DNA of 50,713 nucleotides from Desulfobulbaceae bacterium (GTDB lineage Bacteria > Desulfobacterota > Desulfobulbia > Desulfobulbales > SURF-16), in NCBI GenBank assembly GCA_023230525.1, contig JALNXE010000023.1, forward strand, positions 1 through 50,713, read 5' to 3'. The notes under the pieces were generated by a model that ran no database searches, was not told the origin of the DNA, and saw only the letters and a list, made by a program, of their open reading frames with translations. Both the position numbers and the translations under genes were made by a program. This document shows positions 18,509-26,533 of this stretch, piece by piece (within the stretch, counting starts at the first letter, position 1; every line of letters begins with the position of its first letter).

Positions 18509-20137
18509 ATGTTTTGTTATCAGTGTGAGCAAACAGCCAAAGGTAAGGCCTGTACGGCAATCGGCGTCTGCGGCAAGACCGGCGAGGTCGCGGCCCTGCA
18601 GGATCTTCTCATTCATGCCCTGCAGGGGCTGGCCCTCTATGCCATGGAAGCGCGTCAAGGCGGGGTGGCAACCCCGGATACCGGACTTTTTATCTGCGAA
18701 GCAACCTTTTCCACCCTGACCAATGTCAATTTTGATGCCGAACGTTTTGCGGCCTTGATCAACAAGACCGTGCAGCTGCGAAAAGGGTTGCAGGCGAAAA
18801 TCAAGGCCTCCGGCGGCAAAAGCGATTTCAGCGAGCCGGCAGCGAATTTCACCCCTGCCGCGGATCTGGCCGGGCTCATCCAGCAGGGTGAAGCGGTTGC
18901 CTTAAATAAAGAGAGCGGCGAGAACCCGGACATCTTATCCCTCAAGCACATTCTGCTCTTCGGTCTCAAGGGTGTGGCTGCCTATGCCGACCATGCCAGG
19001 ATTCTCGGCCAGGAAGACGACAAGGTCTATGCCTTTATCGAAGAAGGCCTGGCCTCCATCCTGCGCACCGATCTCAGCCTGGAACAGTGGATCGGTCTTG
19101 TGTTGAAATGCGGGGAAATCAACCTGCGGGCCATGGAGCTGCTGGATGCCGGCAACACCGGCACCTACGGCCACCCGGTACCCACCACGGTTCCCCTTGG
19201 CGCCAAAAAAGGCAAGGCCATTCTGGTCTCCGGCCATGATCTCAAGGATCTCGCCGCCATCCTCGCCCAGACCGAAGGCAAGGGAATCCATGTCTACACC
19301 CATGGCGAAATGCTGCCCTGCCACGGCTACCCGGAGTTGAAGAAATACCCTCACTTCTACGGCCACTATGGCACCGCCTGGCAGAATCAGGGCAAGGAAT
19401 TTGCCGAATTCCCCGGGGCCATCGTCATGACCACCAACTGTATCCAGCGGCCCAAGGATACTTACAAGGACAATATCTTTACCACCGGCCTGGTGGGCTG
19501 GCCCGGGGTCACCCACATTGCCGGCAAGGATTTCAGCACGGCCATTGACAAGTCCCTGGCCATGGAAGGGTTCCCGGCCGACACCGACAAAGGCAGCGTC
19601 ATGGTGGGCTTTGCCCGCAATGCCGTACTCGGCGTGGCTGACAAGGTGATTGAGGCGGTCAAAAACAAGGCCATCAGGCATTTCTTTCTGGTGGCCGGCT
19701 GCGACGGCGCTAAACCGGGCCGCAACTACTACACGGAAATCGTGGAAAAAATCCCGAAAGACTGCGTGGTGCTCACCCTGGCCTGCGGCAAGTTCCGCTT
19801 TTTTGACATGCAGCTCGGCGACATTGGCGGCATTCCCCGCCTGCTTGATGTGGGCCAGTGCAACGATGCCTATTCCGCCATCCAGATCGCGGTGGCCCTG
19901 GCCGGCGCCTTTGGCTGCGGGGTCAATGATCTGCCGCTTTCCATGATTTTGTCATGGTACGAGCAGAAAGCGGTGGCCATCCTGCTGACCCTGTTTTATC
20001 TGGGCATTCAGGATATCCGCTTGGGACCGAGTCTGCCGGCCTTTATTACGCCGAACGTGCTTGATGTGCTGGTGAAAAACTTCAACATCAAACCCATTTC
20101 CACCCCGGATGAGGATCTGCGGGCAATACTTGGCTAG
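18509..20137 (+). CDS. hcp: Hybrid-cluster protein Hcp (hydroxylamine reductase family)
   Basis: 542 residues; Hcp carries a cubane cluster and a hybrid Fe-S-O cluster and is linked to nitric oxide and hydroxylamine detoxification in the cytoplasm. The N-terminal cysteines are C3, C6, C15 and C21 (FCYQCEQTAKGKACTAIGVC), the spacing of the Desulfovibrio/strict-anaerobe class. Hybrid-cluster ligands are seen in HGEMLPCHGYPEL, MTTNCIQRP, VAGCDGAKPGRNYYTE and CGKFRFF. A ribosome site AGGAGG precedes the ATG. It is followed by an HD protein and a ferredoxin, a frequent Hcp neighbourhood. Confidence 0.97.
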   Translation: MFCYQCEQTAKGKACTAIGVCGKTGEVAALQDLLIHALQGLALYAMEARQGGVATPDTGLFICEATFSTLTNVNFDAERFAALINKTVQLRKGLQAKIKASGGKSDFSEPAANFTPAADLAGLIQQGEAVALNKESGENPDILSLKHILLFGLKGVAAYADHARILGQEDDKVYAFIEEGLASILRTDLSLEQWIGLVLKCGEINLRAMELLDAGNTGTYGHPVPTTVPLGAKKGKAILVSGHDLKDLAAILAQTEGKGIHVYTHGEMLPCHGYPELKKYPHFYGHYGTAWQNQGKEFAEFPGAIVMTTNCIQRPKDTYKDNIFTTGLVGWPGVTHIAGKDFSTAIDKSLAMEGFPADTDKGSVMVGFARNAVLGVADKVIEAVKNKAIRHFFLVAGCDGAKPGRNYYTEIVEKIPKDCVVLTLACGKFRFFDMQLGDIGGIPRLLDVGQCNDAYSAIQIAVALAGAFGCGVNDLPLSMILSWYEQKAVAILLTLFYLGIQDIRLGPSLPAFITPNVLDVLVKNFNIKPISTPDEDLRAILG

Positions 20138-20152
20138 AATTTTATCGCGCCA

Positions 20153-20180
20153 GGGGAAGGGAGCGCCCTTCCCCTTCATT
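20153..20180 (+). terminator. Hairpin after hcp (terminator or attenuator)
   Basis: A perfect nine-base stem GGGGAAGGG (20153-20161) and CCCTTCCCC (20166-20174) with loop AGCG is followed by the T-rich TTCATTTT. It lies 15 bases after the hcp stop and 22 before the next start, so it may partly end transcription and lower expression of the two downstream genes. Confidence 0.6.
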
Positions 20181-20196
20181 TTCAAAGGAGCAAGGT

Positions 20197-20937
20197 ATGC
20201 AATGCCCAGGACAGGACAGCCGCTACTGGGAAAGCGAGGCGATCTTTGAGGTAAAATGCCCCAAGTGCCAGCATCCCGTAGAGTTTTTTAAGGATGATGC
20301 CAGCAGAACCTGCAGATCATGCGGGCACCGCCTGCTGAACCCGCGCATCGATTTCGGCTGCGCCGCCTATTGCCCCCATGCCGCCCAATGTCTCGGCTCT
20401 TTACCCGAGGGACTCAAGAACACGGCAGCCCAGTCGCTGAAAGACAGGGTGGCGGTGGAGATGAAACGGTATTTCGGCACGGATTTCAAACGCATCGGCC
20501 ATGCCGGCAAGGTGGCTCATTATGCGGAAGAAATCAATCGCACCGAGCATGGTGATCCGGCCGTGGTCCTCATCTGCGCCTATCTGCATGATATCGGCAT
20601 CAGGGAGGCGGAGAAAAAATTCAACAGCAGTGCCGCCAGCTATCAGCATCAGGAGGGACCACCGGTGGCCCGCGAGATCTTGACCCGTCTGCAGGCGGAT
20701 GAGGCCTTGCTTGAAGAGGTATGCGACATTATCGGCCACCACCATCAGCCCCGCCAGAAGGAAACGACCAACTTCAAGGTGCTCTATGATGCCGACCTCA
20801 TCACCAATCTTGCTGAAGTGCAGAAGGAATCACCGGCACCGCAAGATCATCTGCAGAAAATCATCGACAAGTCCTTTCTCACGGCAACCGGACGGCGGGT
20901 TGCCGCAGAGGTACTGTTAAAAAATAAAACGAGCTGA
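20197..20937 (+). CDS. HD-domain phosphohydrolase with N-terminal zinc-ribbon
   Basis: 246 residues. Residues about 15-70 hold paired cysteines (CPKCQ, CRSCG, then CAAYCPHAAQC) likely to bind zinc or a cluster. Residues about 105-215 form an HD domain: HAGKVAHYAEEIN supplies the first His, AYLHDIGIREAE gives the HD pair, IIGHHHQPR the next His pair and YDADLITNL the last Asp. HD proteins hydrolyse phosphate esters; the substrate here is unknown. The gene lies between hcp and a ferredoxin gene, an arrangement that recurs in anaerobes and suggests a role in the same stress response. Confidence 0.85.
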   Translation: MQCPGQDSRYWESEAIFEVKCPKCQHPVEFFKDDASRTCRSCGHRLLNPRIDFGCAAYCPHAAQCLGSLPEGLKNTAAQSLKDRVAVEMKRYFGTDFKRIGHAGKVAHYAEEINRTEHGDPAVVLICAYLHDIGIREAEKKFNSSAASYQHQEGPPVAREILTRLQADEALLEEVCDIIGHHHQPRQKETTNFKVLYDADLITNLAEVQKESPAPQDHLQKIIDKSFLTATGRRVAAEVLLKNKTS

Positions 20938-20941
20938 CATT

Positions 20942-21679
20942 ATGAAAATAAAACGCAAAATCATAGAAATAGACGACGAACTCTGCAACGGCTGCGGCCA
21001 GTGTGTCACCGGCTGCGCCGAAGCAGCCCTGCAGATTATTGACGGCAAGGCCCGGCTGGTGGCGGAGAAATTCTGTGACGGCCTGGGCGCCTGCCTGGGA
21101 GAATGCCCCACTGGGGCCTTGCAAATCATTGAGCGGGAAGCGGATGATTTTGATGAAAAGGCGGTGGAAGCGTTTCTCAAGGTAAAGGAAGAGCAAAACA
21201 AGGCGGCTGCCGCAATCCCCTGCGGTTGCCCATCCGCCAAGCTGCAGAGCTTTCCGGCCCAGACCCCATGCCAGGCGGCAAATCAGCCACGATCCGTGAG
21301 CGGCAAGCCGGCCTCAGCTCTGTGTCACTGGCCGGTGCAGATCCGGCTTGTCCCAGCCAGTGCGCCGTTTCTCGAAAACAGCGACCTGCTCATTGTGGCG
21401 GACTGTGCGCCCATTGCCTACCCTGATTTCCATCAGGACTTCATCCAGGGCCGGGTGGTGATGATGGGTTGCCCAAAATTTGATGACCGGGAGAGTTATA
21501 TCGCGAAATTTACGGAGATTTTCAGCAGCCGGGCCATTAAAAGCATCACCTCGGTCATCATGGAGGTGCCCTGCTGCGCCAGCATGCGCTCCATCATCAG
21601 CGAGTCCCTGCAACGGGCCGGCAAGGAGATTGCCCAGCGGGAATTTGTCATCAGCGCCAGAGGGGAGATTCTGCCGTAA
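20942..21679 (+). CDS. Iron-sulfur (ferredoxin-type) protein, Hcp partner
   Basis: 245 residues. An N-terminal ferredoxin part has a full four-cysteine motif CNGCGQCVTGCAEAA (residues about 15-29) and a second, partial one, CDGLGACLGECPTGA, with three cysteines in different spacing. The C-terminal part (about residues 100-245) has further cysteines (CGCPSAKL, CHWPVQIRLV, ADCAPIAYPDF, MGCPKFDD, VPCCASM) and no other recognised domain. It starts five bases after the HD gene. The likely role is electron delivery to Hcp; this is inferred from location. Confidence 0.87.
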   Translation: MKIKRKIIEIDDELCNGCGQCVTGCAEAALQIIDGKARLVAEKFCDGLGACLGECPTGALQIIEREADDFDEKAVEAFLKVKEEQNKAAAAIPCGCPSAKLQSFPAQTPCQAANQPRSVSGKPASALCHWPVQIRLVPASAPFLENSDLLIVADCAPIAYPDFHQDFIQGRVVMMGCPKFDDRESYIAKFTEIFSSRAIKSITSVIMEVPCCASMRSIISESLQRAGKEIAQREFVISARGEILP

Positions 21680-21697
21680 GCAGTTTCTCCTCACTCC

Positions 21698-22375
21698 TCA
21701 CTCGATGCGGGCCAGGGCCTGCCGGGCCAGTTCTCCGACGGTGGTATCAATAAGCCGGCAGTCTTCATAGAGTCTGACCGGCTGCCTGCTGTCGACAAAG
21801 CCGTGGATATGATAGGCCGCCTCCCTGGTACGGAGAATACCGAAATTGCGGCTGGCCAGCCCTAATACCACCTCATCCGGGGATTCCAGGAAGAGTGCCA
21901 TATACCCGTCCCCGTCATATTTCAGGATAAGTTCCGGACGCACCATGGCCAGCCGGCCGATGCCCCACAGCAGCCCGTGTTGCAGGGCCGGCAGTTCCAG
22001 GAAATTCTCCTCCCGCATGTAGGAGACGAGCATATGGGCATACTCTGCGGCCAACTGCCGGTTAACCGCCATGATCTCGCCCAGGGCCTCCGGCATTCCC
22101 CAGCCGATGCCGCCTGATTCCTCATTGAGATTCCAGAGGATGCGCCGCATGATCACCCGGGCTGCTTCCATATCGGTCCGGGCAATGGCATCCATCACCT
22201 GGCCGATGACGGTCACCGTATGCCATTTCACCCGTTCATCGACCTGGTAAAGACTGGACATCAGCGAGGAAATGACCTGATGCGGCGGGAACTGGCGCAC
22301 CACTGCAAGAATATGATCAAGATCATCTTCCCGCAGCAGCGGCAGCAGCTTTTTCTTTATGGCCCGTTCTTTCAA
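21698..22375 (-). CDS. HEAT-repeat-like protein (DVU0298-like)
   Basis: 225 residues, cytoplasmic, made of helical repeats: RVKWHTVTVIGQVMDAIART, then the conserved-looking GGIGWGMPEALGEIMAVN, LPALQHGLLWGIGRLAMVRP and SPDEVVLGLASRNFGIL. It resembles a family common in sulfate and sulfur reducers (I recall it as DVU0298-like). Such proteins are scaffolds; no catalytic residues are visible. It is convergent with the ferredoxin gene and downstream of fprA on the same strand. Function unknown. Confidence 0.72.
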   Translation of the reverse strand: MKERAIKKKLLPLLREDDLDHILAVVRQFPPHQVISSLMSSLYQVDERVKWHTVTVIGQVMDAIARTDMEAARVIMRRILWNLNEESGGIGWGMPEALGEIMAVNRQLAAEYAHMLVSYMREENFLELPALQHGLLWGIGRLAMVRPELILKYDGDGYMALFLESPDEVVLGLASRNFGILRTREAAYHIHGFVDSRQPVRLYEDCRLIDTTVGELARQALARIE

Positions 22376-22455
22376 AGGTATGCGCGCTTGTCAAGCAACA
22401 AGCGCTTCATCTGCTCCGGGAAACCCGGAAGATTGCTCTGCTCTTTCCGTCTTAC

Positions 22456-23643
22456 TTACTTGGCCTTTACCGCCTGGCCCACCTTGACGCCCAGGTCAAA
22501 GCATTTCTGATAATCTTCATGGGTGGGAACGTTTTTGACCTTGATGCCTGGGTCAACAATTTCGGTTCCCATTTCCTCAAGAAATCCGTTGATATGCTTT
22601 ACCGCCTCGCCTGACCAGCCGAATGAACCAAACGCCGCACCGACTTTACGTTTGGGCCGTAAGCCCTTGAGATAGGTCAAAACATCCGCCATGGTGGGCA
22701 TCATCCCGTTGTTCAAGGTTGGGGAACCGAACAGCATCGCCTTGGCTTCGAGAATTTCAGTGATAATGTCACTGCGGTGGTTCACCTTCAGATCCATCAT
22801 CTTGACGCTGATGCCTTCCTCCACCAGCCCCTGGCAAATGGCCCTGGCCATTTTTTCCGTACTGTGCCACATGGTATCGTAAACCACCACCGCCTTTTCC
22901 TTGGCCTCGTAATTGCTCCAACGGGCATAGGCCTCGATGATCTGCTGCGGATTTTTACGCCAGATCAACCCATGATCAGGGGCGATCATATCGATGTCCA
23001 GCTTCATTTTCTGCACAGTCTCCAGCAATTTCTGGACATTGGGGGAAAAAATCATGAGGATGTTGGCATAATATTTGGCCGCATGGCTCAGCAACTCCTC
23101 TGGGCTCACCTCGTCATTAAAGCGTTCGGAGGTGGACCAGTGCTGGCCGAAGGCATCGCTTGAGATCAGCAGCTTGTCCTCGGGAATATAGGAGAACATG
23201 CTGTCCGGCCAGTGCAGCATGCGGGTTTCGAGAAAATGAACTGTTTTTTTGCCCAGTTTGAGGGTGTCGCCCGATTTCACCACTTCCAGGGGCCAGCCCT
23301 TGGGATGGAAATGACTCTGAATCGCCTTTTCCCCCATGGGTGAACAGAAGATCTTCTCCGGCTTGATCAGCTCCACCATTTCCGGCAGACAGCCGGAGTG
23401 GTCCATCTCAACGTGGTTGACGATGATATAATCTATTTTAGCAGGGTCGGTCAGCTGACTGATGCGATGCAGCATCTCGCTTTTAAAGGGCTTTTTCACC
23501 GTATCAAAGAGGGCAATCTTCTCATCCATTGCCAGAAAGGCGTTATAGGTTGTCCCCTTGTAGGTTGAATACCCATGGAAATCGCGGATATTCCAGTCCA
23601 CTGCACCAACCCAATGAATTTTTTCCTTTATCTCCACAGCCAT
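22456..23643 (-). CDS. fprA: FprA-family A-type flavoprotein (O2/NO reductase)
   Basis: 395 residues; a diiron/FMN flavodiiron protein that reduces oxygen to water or nitric oxide to nitrous oxide in the cytoplasm. The metallo-beta-lactamase half carries the diiron site (HVEMDHSGCLPEM, MLHWPDSMFSY, DAFGQHWS and APDHGLIW), and the flavodoxin half (from residue about 250) has the FMN loop VYDTMWHSTEKMARAI, then LFGSPTLNNGMMPT and FGSFGWSGEAV. The length equals class A members. AGGAGG precedes the start. It probably serves the same stress response as Hcp and desulfoferrodoxin nearby. Confidence 0.95.
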   Translation of the reverse strand: MAVEIKEKIHWVGAVDWNIRDFHGYSTYKGTTYNAFLAMDEKIALFDTVKKPFKSEMLHRISQLTDPAKIDYIIVNHVEMDHSGCLPEMVELIKPEKIFCSPMGEKAIQSHFHPKGWPLEVVKSGDTLKLGKKTVHFLETRMLHWPDSMFSYIPEDKLLISSDAFGQHWSTSERFNDEVSPEELLSHAAKYYANILMIFSPNVQKLLETVQKMKLDIDMIAPDHGLIWRKNPQQIIEAYARWSNYEAKEKAVVVYDTMWHSTEKMARAICQGLVEEGISVKMMDLKVNHRSDIITEILEAKAMLFGSPTLNNGMMPTMADVLTYLKGLRPKRKVGAAFGSFGWSGEAVKHINGFLEEMGTEIVDPGIKVKNVPTHEDYQKCFDLGVKVGQAVKAK

Positions 23644-23741
23644 ACTCGTCCTCCTGTATCACATCATTTATCTTGTTAAATAATACAAAACACTTACCAT
23701 CTAATCATGGCCTTGGCAATTTCAAAAAAATCCCAGCCCAC

Positions 23742-23777
23742 AAAAAAGGCCACCCTGACACGGGTGTCATGGTGGCC
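23742..23777 (-). terminator. Rho-independent terminator of the ferritin operon
   Basis: On the minus strand a long near-perfect stem (GGCCACC paired with GGTGGCC, continuing with TGACAC/GTGTCA) is followed by TTTTTT (complement of 23742-23747). It lies 27 bases after the ferritin stop and separates the perR-dfx-ftn unit from fprA. Confidence 0.85.
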
Positions 23778-23803
23778 GCAGATTTTTGCTTTTTTTACTG
23801 CTG

Positions 23804-24310
23804 CTACTGGGCGGGCGGGGTGAACACCCTTTTGGCCAGCTCCAGATCAATGGCAAAGAATCCGCTTTTATCCTTGCCGATCAGTTTGAACTTCTCCAGC
23901 ACGGAACTGGCCGAGGCCTCCTCCTCAACCTGCTCGGAGACGAACCACTGCAAGAAGTTGTTGGTGGCATGGTCCCTCTCATCCAGGGCCAGATTGACCA
24001 GGCCATTAATGAGCGCGGTTACCTTCTGCTCATGGGACAGCACCTCTTCAAAAACATGCAGGGGCGTCTTCCACTCGGCTGGCGGCTGGGCAATGGCTGC
24101 CAGAACAGCCCTGCCGCCGCGGGCATTGATGTAATCATAAATTTTAATGGCATGAAAGAGTTCTTCCTGGGCCTGAACCCTCATCCAGTTGGCGCAGCCG
24201 GCCAGATTGCTTGATGCAAAGTAAGAACTCATGGACAGATAGAAATAAGAAGAATAAAGCTCCCAGTTAACCTGCTCATTGAGAGCTTTTTCCATATTTT
24301 TACTCAGCAT
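23804..24310 (-). CDS. ftn: Non-haem ferritin
   Basis: 168 residues; a ferritin subunit that oxidises and stores iron as a 24-mer shell. The ferroxidase residues are in place: LNEQVNWELYSSYFYLSMSS supplies the first Glu, VQAQEELFHAIKIYDYINAR gives the ExxH pair and VSEQVEEEASASSVLEKFKL the later glutamates. Length and pattern match bacterial FtnA. It lies three bases after desulfoferrodoxin, so the two form an operon under the upstream Fur-family gene and remove iron and superoxide together. Confidence 0.95.
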   Translation of the reverse strand: MLSKNMEKALNEQVNWELYSSYFYLSMSSYFASSNLAGCANWMRVQAQEELFHAIKIYDYINARGGRAVLAAIAQPPAEWKTPLHVFEEVLSHEQKVTALINGLVNLALDERDHATNNFLQWFVSEQVEEEASASSVLEKFKLIGKDKSGFFAIDLELAKRVFTPPAQ

Positions 24311-24313
24311 CGG

Positions 24314-24688
24314 CTAACTCCTCCACAGTCCATGCAGGTTGCAGTAGGCCCGGGCAGAGACATCCTTTGCCGTGGTTTGAAAACTTGCCTCCGGAGCATC
24401 CCCTGGTTGCAGAAACTGCCGGAGCGCCTTGTTGCCGGCAATAAGCTCGATCCATTCAATGTAATGTTTTGCTTCCATGGGATGGGGTATGGATCCCAGT
24501 TTCACCCTGTATCCCCCATCAATTTTCTCGATAACGGGAACATGTTTTTCCCTGGCTGCGTCCACCGTATTTTCAACCAAAAGCTTCATAGGCTGGCCGC
24601 AGCAGACGAGCTCACCCGCGCCAGTATGCAGAACCTCGACGATGTTTCCGCATAGTTCACATTTGTAGATTTCCAGCTGTTTTGTCAT
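24314..24688 (-). CDS. dfx: Desulfoferrodoxin (superoxide reductase)
   Basis: 124 residues from the ATG at 24688, which has GGAGAAGGGG just upstream; the longer frame begins at 24721. The enzyme reduces superoxide to peroxide without making oxygen. The N-terminal desulforedoxin iron site is complete (CELCGN and CCGQPM). The SOR centre shows EKHVPVIEK, HPMEAKHYIEWIEL and the C-terminal ARAYCNLHGLW with the Cys and His ligands. It lies between perR and ferritin on the same strand. Confidence 0.96.
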   Translation of the reverse strand: MTKQLEIYKCELCGNIVEVLHTGAGELVCCGQPMKLLVENTVDAAREKHVPVIEKIDGGYRVKLGSIPHPMEAKHYIEWIELIAGNKALRQFLQPGDAPEASFQTTAKDVSARAYCNLHGLWRS

Positions 24689-24758
24689 CCCCTTCTCCTT
24701 TTCATTTGGCAGCAATTCCACCCCAGCGGCCTGTGCCAGGCACCAACTTCGCTATTAC

Positions 24759-25169
24759 TTATGACGTTGCTTTTTTCTTATGCTGGCAGATCGGGCAGAG
24801 ACCGGTAAACTCGAGCCGGTGCCGGAAGATCATGAAATCCGTCATTTTCTGGGCCTCTGCCTCAAGATTATACTTTGGCGTCACATCGATGTCGCCAACC
24901 CTTCCGCAGTCAATACAGCGGACATGGGAATGAATGGTGATGTCTCCATCGAACCTTTTCTGGGTTCCACCAACATCCAGTTTCTGTATAATACCAGATT
25001 CGGATAGGATTTCCAAATTCCGGTAAACAGTCCCCAAACTGATTTTCGGCATCTTCTTCCGCAACATCTGGTACATGTCATCTGCCGTGGGATGGGTTTT
25101 AACCTTTCGTAATTCCTCCAGAATTACCTGCCGTTGCTTGGTCATGCGCAGCTTGTTCTTCGCCTCCAT
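24759..25169 (-). CDS. perR: Fur-family peroxide-type regulator (PerR-like)
   Basis: 136 residues. Winged-helix DNA-binding part with RMTKQRQVILEELRKVKTHP and ISLGTVYRNLEILSESGIIQ, followed by the dimer/metal part HSHVRCIDCGRVGDID and a second pair CPICQHKK; the two CxxC pairs bind structural zinc. Adjacent desulfoferrodoxin and ferritin genes favour a PerR rather than a Fur role, but metal selectivity cannot be read from sequence. An AT-rich palindrome upstream may be its own operator. Confidence 0.9.
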   Translation of the reverse strand: MEAKNKLRMTKQRQVILEELRKVKTHPTADDMYQMLRKKMPKISLGTVYRNLEILSESGIIQKLDVGGTQKRFDGDITIHSHVRCIDCGRVGDIDVTPKYNLEAEAQKMTDFMIFRHRLEFTGLCPICQHKKKATS

Positions 25170-25195
25170 TTCAGCCTCCTCCTATTTGATAGAAA

Positions 25196-25208
25196 TAATT
25201 ACTAATTA
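25196..25208. promoter_or_regulatory. Candidate Per/Fur-box operator upstream of perR
   Basis: TAATTACTAATTA is a 6-1-6 palindrome 27 bases upstream of the perR start, in a very AT-rich stretch that also holds TATAATTATT near 25245-25254. It resembles Fur-superfamily boxes and would let PerR control itself and the dfx-ftn genes. Weak evidence, since the whole gap is AT rich. Confidence 0.4.
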
Positions 25209-25435
25209 CATTAATATTTTTTTCAGAATTTTGCAAGCATCTATCTATAATTATTTTCTTTTTTTTGCATTATTTTCTTGTCACCCAATGTGCCTCACAA
25301 AAAAACACATTGAAGCACCGCAAGCCGTTGCCTTCTGACTCTGCAACATCGCAAAAAGAGCGGGGCCACAAAAAAGTACTGACAAAAATATTAAAAAACT
25401 CTGTAAGATAGAGATTATTCCTCTGGGAGATTTTT

Positions 25436-26524
25436 ATGAACGCGACTGAATTGAAAAAATGTCTTGCCCTGCTGCTTTTTTTGCTCGCCGCTCTGTGCGG
25501 CAATCTCACCGCAATCGGTACCGATAAGGCGTCTGCCGCGGACGACAGCGATAACCAATTGAAACTCCTCAACTGGTCTGAGTATTTCGATCCCGAGGTG
25601 CTTGCCGAGTTTCAGAAAAGATTCGGCATCACCGTGACGGAAACCTATTATGAAACCGATGAAATGAGAAATGAAATCCTGTTCAGCACCAATGGTACCG
25701 GATATGATCTCGTCCTTTCCAACGGTTCATCAATCGCCTCTTACGTCAAGCACGGCTGGCTTGCGCCCATCAGCGGGAGAGATATTGCCAACCTGCAGCA
25801 TGTGAGCCGCAGGTGGCGCACCTCATTCCCGGATTCGGAACAGTATGGCGTGCCTTTTTTATGGGGCACCCTGGGCATTGCCTACCGCACGGACAAAACG
25901 ACCAAACCGGTGACAGGCTGGATGGATCTGTTCAGACCCGAGGAGGCGGTGCAGGGCAAAATCATCATGATAAAATATTCCCGCGATCTGGTGGGAATGG
26001 CCCTCAAGGCCTTGGGCTATTCCATCAACTCGACGGACAGCAGGGAACTTGAAGAGGCCAAACAGCTGCTCCTGGCCCAGAAGCCCTTTGTCAAAACCTA
26101 TTCCTATGTGACCCTTGGCGAAAATTCATCCATGGTGAGCGGAGACGCCTTCATGGCCATGATATACAATGGAGACGCCGTGGTGTTGCAACAGCGAGAC
26201 CAGGCCATTGCCTTTGTTCAGCCCAGGGAAGGCTGCCTGCTCTGGTGTGATTTTTTCGTGATCCCCGCCTCTTCAAAGAATAAGAAGCTGGCCTACAAAT
26301 TCTTAAATTTTATTCATGAACCGGCCATCATGGCTAAACTGGCCCAGTACGCCTCATACGCCACAACCAACACGGCAGCGGAAAAGCTCCTGCCCCAGGA
26401 TTTCAGGAACGACCATAATATCTATCCACCCAAGGCGATTCTGGAAAAATCCGAAACCTATACGGATCTCCCGCCCAGAGTTGCAAAAAAATATAATGAT
26501 ATCTTCAATCTCGTCATCCAGTAA
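25436..26524 (+). CDS. potD: PotD-like periplasmic polyamine-binding protein (orphan)
   Basis: 362 residues with a signal peptide (hydrophobic run in residues 10-25, cleavage near KASA). The mature start LKLLNWSEYFDPEVLAEFQK, with YDLVLSNGSSIASYVKHG, GTLGIAYRTDKTTKPVTGW and the late WCDFFVIPASSKNKKLAYKF, is typical of spermidine/putrescine binding proteins. No permease or ATPase gene is adjacent; instead a membrane GGDEF-EAL gene starts nine bases after its stop. That layout is like NspS-MbaA of Vibrio cholerae, where the PotD-like protein is a sensor rather than a transporter part. Ligand not determined. Confidence 0.9.
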   Translation: MNATELKKCLALLLFLLAALCGNLTAIGTDKASAADDSDNQLKLLNWSEYFDPEVLAEFQKRFGITVTETYYETDEMRNEILFSTNGTGYDLVLSNGSSIASYVKHGWLAPISGRDIANLQHVSRRWRTSFPDSEQYGVPFLWGTLGIAYRTDKTTKPVTGWMDLFRPEEAVQGKIIMIKYSRDLVGMALKALGYSINSTDSRELEEAKQLLLAQKPFVKTYSYVTLGENSSMVSGDAFMAMIYNGDAVVLQQRDQAIAFVQPREGCLLWCDFFVIPASSKNKKLAYKFLNFIHEPAIMAKLAQYASYATTNTAAEKLLPQDFRNDHNIYPPKAILEKSETYTDLPPRVAKKYNDIFNLVIQ

Positions 26525-26533
26525 GGGCTCTAT

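Noticed and set aside
25379..25409. Sigma-70 promoter before potD (CTGACA and TAAGAT)
   Set aside because: The spacer is 19 bases and the region is AT rich, so the match is too weak to list as a feature.
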